From Przewalskia tangutica (lineage: Eukaryota > Streptophyta > Magnoliopsida > Solanales > Solanaceae): a stretch of DNA of 64,000 nucleotides. Made by a program: the position numbers and the translations under genes. Positions 60,066 to 64,000 of this stretch are shown in pieces (within the stretch, counting starts at the first letter, position 1; each line of letters starts with the position of its first letter). The notes below the pieces were generated by a model. The model saw nothing but the letters and a program-made list of their open reading frames with translations, was not told where the DNA came from and searched no databases. The DNA is taken from the NCBI GenBank assembly GCA_029844215.1, contig CM056732.1, positions 18,564,001 to 18,628,000 on the forward strand, in the 5' to 3' direction.

Positions 60066-61560
60066 GTGGAATAAATGCTCCTGCAAGCTAAGCTTGAGAA
60101 AAACGTTAGTGTATACCTGTTTAAACAAGATGATAAATATATATATGAGAAGTGCAATTTTATGGGTAGAGATGTAGATCACGTCGCTGATGAATCTTTG
60201 GGATGTTGTCGCTTGCGGACGTGCCGAAGTCTTTGCGGTGACGAATTGCCATGATGCCTTTCTTTGTGCGATCGTGGGTTGCCAATTTGACTTGATGCGG
60301 TGATGCGCTAGGTTTTGTTGCGGAACTACGAATTTTATTGTTGATTGTTGATGCCGCTCTGCTGCTGCTGCTTTGCTGCTGCGGACTTTGGATTATTGTC
60401 ATCCTCTGCCTTTCTTTGCTTTTGCATACGCTAATATGAAGAAACTTTTGTAGTATTTTACGCCGGTGTTGCACTTCATACATTAATATGAAAAGACTGC
60501 GCTCGAAGAAAAATTTGTGAGTTTTGGGGGTCGATTTGTATTTGACTTAGCGCTTGTCCTTGACATCTGCGCGCTGGCTTTGTTTGGATTTGGCCCGCAT
60601 GCAGTTTCCTACATTGTCAGTTTTGAGAAGGTGTTATCTTGCTCTTTTACGAGACCACTGCTTGCTATAGGAACGAGAGCGAGTTCAGGCTCGTTCGCTC
60701 GGATGCCGCGAATCGGTCGTATCATTTGGGCCGTGCCTTTGGTTTTGTGAAGTATTGATGCTCTGCCATTGCTTAGTCAAATACAAATCGACCCTTTGGG
60801 GAGGATGATAAATCTTTCTAAAAATGCAACAAACGGTGTTAGCATAAAGCACATAATTTGCAAGTATGTAGCAGATATACCGCGTTGAGCGTTTCCTAAC
60901 ATGCGGGGACCTCTTTATGCGGAGTAAGCCTAGCGTCACTTATGCGAGATTATGGCGGGTTTGTCCAAGTCGTCCAACTATAATGCCTTTGTTGGAAATG
61001 GCGACCAAATGACGGTGCTTTTTCCCAATTTGACATGTCATGATTGGGCTTGGATTTGTGTGTCATTGTCACGCTACGTAATATCTTTGGTTGATCGTTG
61101 GGTTGCGAAACCAGTCGACAAGTTTGGTGTTTTCCTAATTGTGGTGTCGATGCGAGGACAGCCAGCTAAGGTAAATGCATGCATGCCTAAAATAAGAATT
61201 GGTATAGCTCTATCTTAAGTTTGCTAAGATTTGGCTTTTCTAGGCCTTGAGGTTTCAGGCGGACTACTTGAGTGAGAAGGCTCTGCGACCACGGTTAGGC
61301 AAGGCACTCACGTATATTACCAACTCTCCTAAATTTGGTTTTGAAGAAAGAATTTTCTTTGATGCACCAGCGCACCTCGCATGTAGTGTGTGTTTGTGTG
61401 AATTTTCCAGAGTGGAAGAAATATGAGCGGAATGCCAGTTTAAGGAAAGCAGTAAAGCAGGTAGCAATTTAAAATAAACAAAATACAGCACACAAAAATT
61501 AAATGCAAAAGTAATTGCCAAATAATTATCCTAGGTTTGTTGTGGTTAAGAACCTAAAAG
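60066..61560 (-). other. Interior of the nested element, 5' part
   Basis: Non-coding. Blocks at 60940-61400 match the reverse complement of 36890-37350 in the large element. No retroelement protein motif is seen in any frame. Confidence 0.65.
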
Positions 61561-61578
61561 TCCCCAGCAGAGTCGCCA
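61561..61578 (-). other. Primer binding site, tRNA-Arg type
   Basis: On the minus strand TGGCGACTCTGCTGGGGA, one base different from the site at 36680, 4 bp from the LTR. Confidence 0.8.
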
Positions 61579-61582
61579 TTTC

Positions 61583-62686
61583 TGTCGCGCCCTTTTTCGG
61601 CCGCGGCATTCATTTTCTAACGAATCCTGCTTAATAAGAAATGTTAGAAAATAAAATAAAAATGCTAAAAAGAGTTAAAATTTGCAAAAGAGGCTAAAAG
61701 TGCAAAAGAGCGCTAAAAGGGGTAAAAAGGGCTAAGGTTTAAAGAATACTAAAATTTAAAGGGTTGCTAGAATGCTAAGGGTTCGCGGAGTCGCCACCTA
61801 ATTAATTGGGTGAATTAGGACACATAAATGTTTAACTAGTTTAAAGTAAAACATTAACTCCATTTTAATGGTCTGCTAAACTTAGTGAGATTCTGGGTAA
61901 GGGTTCTTGTTGTGGGCTTTACGTTGAGGACGATGGGTATAATGTGAAAGGAGAATGAGGTTTGGGTCGTGGGTTTTGAGTAATAAGGAAAATAAGGGCT
62001 TGCGGTTGGGCCTCGCGAATTCGCGGTCGGACGAATTAAAGGGGTGTTAAATTTGGGTAGTGAGTGTTAGTTTAGTGTTTATAATCAATTCTAGGTATTA
62101 GTTTTAGGCTAGTTAATAAATTAGTCTTTGGGAGTTAATTAGTGATAAATTAATAACATAAATTGCTTATATTATTTAGGTGCTTTATTAAAATTAATTG
62201 TTATAATAAACGCGGGCGTGTTATTTAATTAATGCTTAATGTTTTAGGATGCGGCGCTATTTATTTAAAACTTATTTATTGTGCATTATTAAGTTTAGAT
62301 TAAATTATTTAAATGCTAAATGCAAGTATGATATTTAAGAATTGTTTAAAGCTTTTATAAATGCGGCGCTATTATTCAAAATGATTTTAAATTACAAACT
62401 AATAAATGCGGCTATGCTACCTGACACGATGTTATCGCTAAATTATTTATTTTATGCATTTATTAATCATTTAAGAATTACGACAAAGCTTAAAGTTAAT
62501 TAATGCGGACGCGAGACTCTAAGTGCTTAAAACTCTACGTAAGACGCAATTAAATTAATTATTTATGCCTGTATTTAATGTTTATTCGCTGCATTTTATT
62601 ATAAAAATCCTAAAAATTATTTTACAAAATTAGTGTAAATTTATAGTTAATGGCTGGACGGGAGGGTCAAAATTGGGTGTCAACAA
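61583..62686 (-). repeat. 5' LTR of the nested LARD-type element
   Basis: On the minus strand it runs TGTTGACACCCAATTTTGACC to GGCCGAAAAAGGGCGCGACA, 1,104 bp. Confidence 0.88.
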
Positions 62687-64000
62687 TTAGCTATAAAATT
62701 AGACTAATTTTGTAAAATAATTTTTTATGATTTTTTATAATAAATACAGCGATAAAACATTAAATACAAACATAAATAAGCAATTTAATAATGGCATCGC
62801 GTCTTACGTAGAGTATTAAGCACTTAGAGTCCCGCGCCCGCATCAATTAATTTCAAGCTCTGTCGTAATTCTTAAAATAATTAATAAATACATAAAATAA
62901 ATAATTTAGCAATGACGTCGCGTCAAGTAGCATAGCCGCGTTTATTAATACGCAAGAGAATTTCATAATCATTTGTAATTTAAAATCAATTTTAATCTAA
63001 TACATGCATTTAATAGCGTCGCATTTATAAAATATTAAGCATTAATTAAATAGCACGCCCGCATTTATAACAATTAGGTTGATAAATCACCTAAACAATT
63101 TAAGCACAATTTATTAATTTACTAATAAAGCTCCTAAAATAATTAATCACAATTTACTAATTTAATTCACCACTAAACTAATTAATTAACTCCTAAAACT
63201 AATACCCTAATTAACTAACTACCCAGGCCCAACCCGCAAGCCCACGTCGCCCCTCTACCAGCATGCCCGCGACCCGAGGCCCAATCCTTTTCCCCTTTAT
63301 CAGAAGGCCCACGCGACCCCAGCCTCATTTTCTTTTCCTCGTCTCTCCCGCAAACAAGCCCAGAACAAACCCTAAACCTAAAGGCCTTCGCCGCACCTCG
63401 CACCTTCCCCTCCCCATCGCAAAGACCTGCGCTGGCGGATTTCGCGGGAGAATCCGGTTTCACCCACGCACCCAGCCAACGTGTTCTCACCGTAACCAAA
63501 ACCAGATCTTCCGAAGATCGCAACTTACCATAATCTATTCAAATCACACGAAATTAGTACGAATCGTGCGGAATCAGGGTAAGAATAAGCAGCCCTAATT
63601 GCCTACCAACATTAGAACCCAAGGATGGCTATATAAGCGCATGCAAAAGCAGAACGAATGGGGGCTCAGAGCAGAGTAGGGCAGGGCTCAGAGGAGTCCA
63701 ATAGCAACATTCGAACGAGAGAGCTCAGTCGGGGGGGAAGGCAGTCGGTTAGTAATTGTTTTTTTTTGCAGCATAGGAATCCCATTAAGTATCCAGGGGA
63801 GTAGCATCCAAAAGGGAAGGGGTGTCGATTCGCATCTTCAAACAATGATAGCCAAAACATATTCTTACATATGCGATTAGCGACTTCAACCTCGATGGCA
63901 TCGGGAATTAGGGACGCAGCATCCGGAAAATTAGCATGATAGGAGTAGGAAATCTGAATCAGTCAAGAACCAACAGTTTTCCTCTCTTTTCCTTTTCGCA

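Larger units (their letters stand above)
57310..62686 (-). mobile_element. LARD-type element with short LTRs, nested, TSD ATTAG
   Basis: 5,377 bp on the minus strand, flanked by perfect ATTAG at 57305-57309 and 62687-62691. LTRs are 57310-58407 and 61583-62686. Compared with the 3.9-kb LTRs of the element at 32767 they lack most of the middle but keep both ends. The interior has no retroelement genes, keeps family segments (polypurine tract region, AAAGAATTTTCTTTGATGC block) and has a 60-bp-period array. It belongs to the same family as its host LTR, inserted in the opposite direction. Confidence 0.88.
57271..64000 (+). mobile_element. LTR of another LARD-type copy, split by a nested element, runs off the window
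   Basis: 57271-57309 (TGTTGACACCCAATTTTGACC ... CATTAG) continues at 62687 (ATTAGCTATAAAATTAGAC) once the nested element and one ATTAG are removed. It matches the start of the LTR at 32767. The part after 63230 corresponds to the C-rich middle of the long LTR (compare 33230-33480). No LTR end is reached by 64000. Confidence 0.8.

Overview
This is plant nuclear DNA, most likely from a Solanaceae species. The evidence is spliced genes with GT-AG introns, tRNA-derived SINEs and Stowaway-type MITEs of kinds common in nightshades, and dense nested LTR retrotransposons. Only two host genes look intact. The rest of the 64 kb is transposable elements or their debris. All calls come from reading the sequence and translations by eye; no database search was run.

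Layout. 1-4317: a Ty3/gypsy relic with a cut 5' LTR, a gag scrap and a full 3.2-kb 3' LTR. 4318-6094: part of an LTR related to the long-LTR family described below. 6095-8878: a decayed Ty1/copia element on the + strand. 8982-9810: two SINEs. 10351-20797 (+): a formiminotransferase-domain gene with three exons. Its first exon is only 24 nt and is followed by an 8.5-kb intron. That intron holds a 4-kb copia element (14356-18352, minus strand, TSD GTAAC) and a 2,278-bp tandem duplication that copied one end of that element plus its flank. 22115-28928 (-): a GT14 beta-glucuronosyltransferase (GlcAT14-like) gene with four exons; its 5-kb first intron carries a TRIM-like element and a LINE 3' end. 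The two genes are tail to tail, about 1.3 kb apart. 29959-30160: a young-looking SINE with a long A tail and a clean target-site duplication.

30199-47246: a Mutator-like element (MULE) with terminal inverted repeats of about 175 bp. It encodes a broken MuDR/MULE transposase (+), two unknown acidic small ORFs (+) and, on the opposite strand, a GRF zinc-finger plus coiled-coil gene. The transposase is split by an 11.7-kb LTR element (32767-44477, TSD GGCAT, LTRs of about 3.9 kb, tRNA-Arg-like primer site). That element has no gag-pol and instead contains a 1.2-kb CpG-rich tandem array and repeated hairpins.

47256-64000: an AT-rich spacer with a possible hAT scrap; a decayed copia element (+) from 49940; a solo gypsy LTR inside it (54529-57090, TSD GCAAC); then another LTR of the gag-less family (57271 to the window end), itself split by an opposite-strand family member (57310-62686, TSD ATTAG) with short 1.1-kb LTRs and a 60-bp-period internal array.

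The least conventional material is this gag-less family, present as two complete elements and two LTR pieces, and the multi-gene MULE it interrupts.
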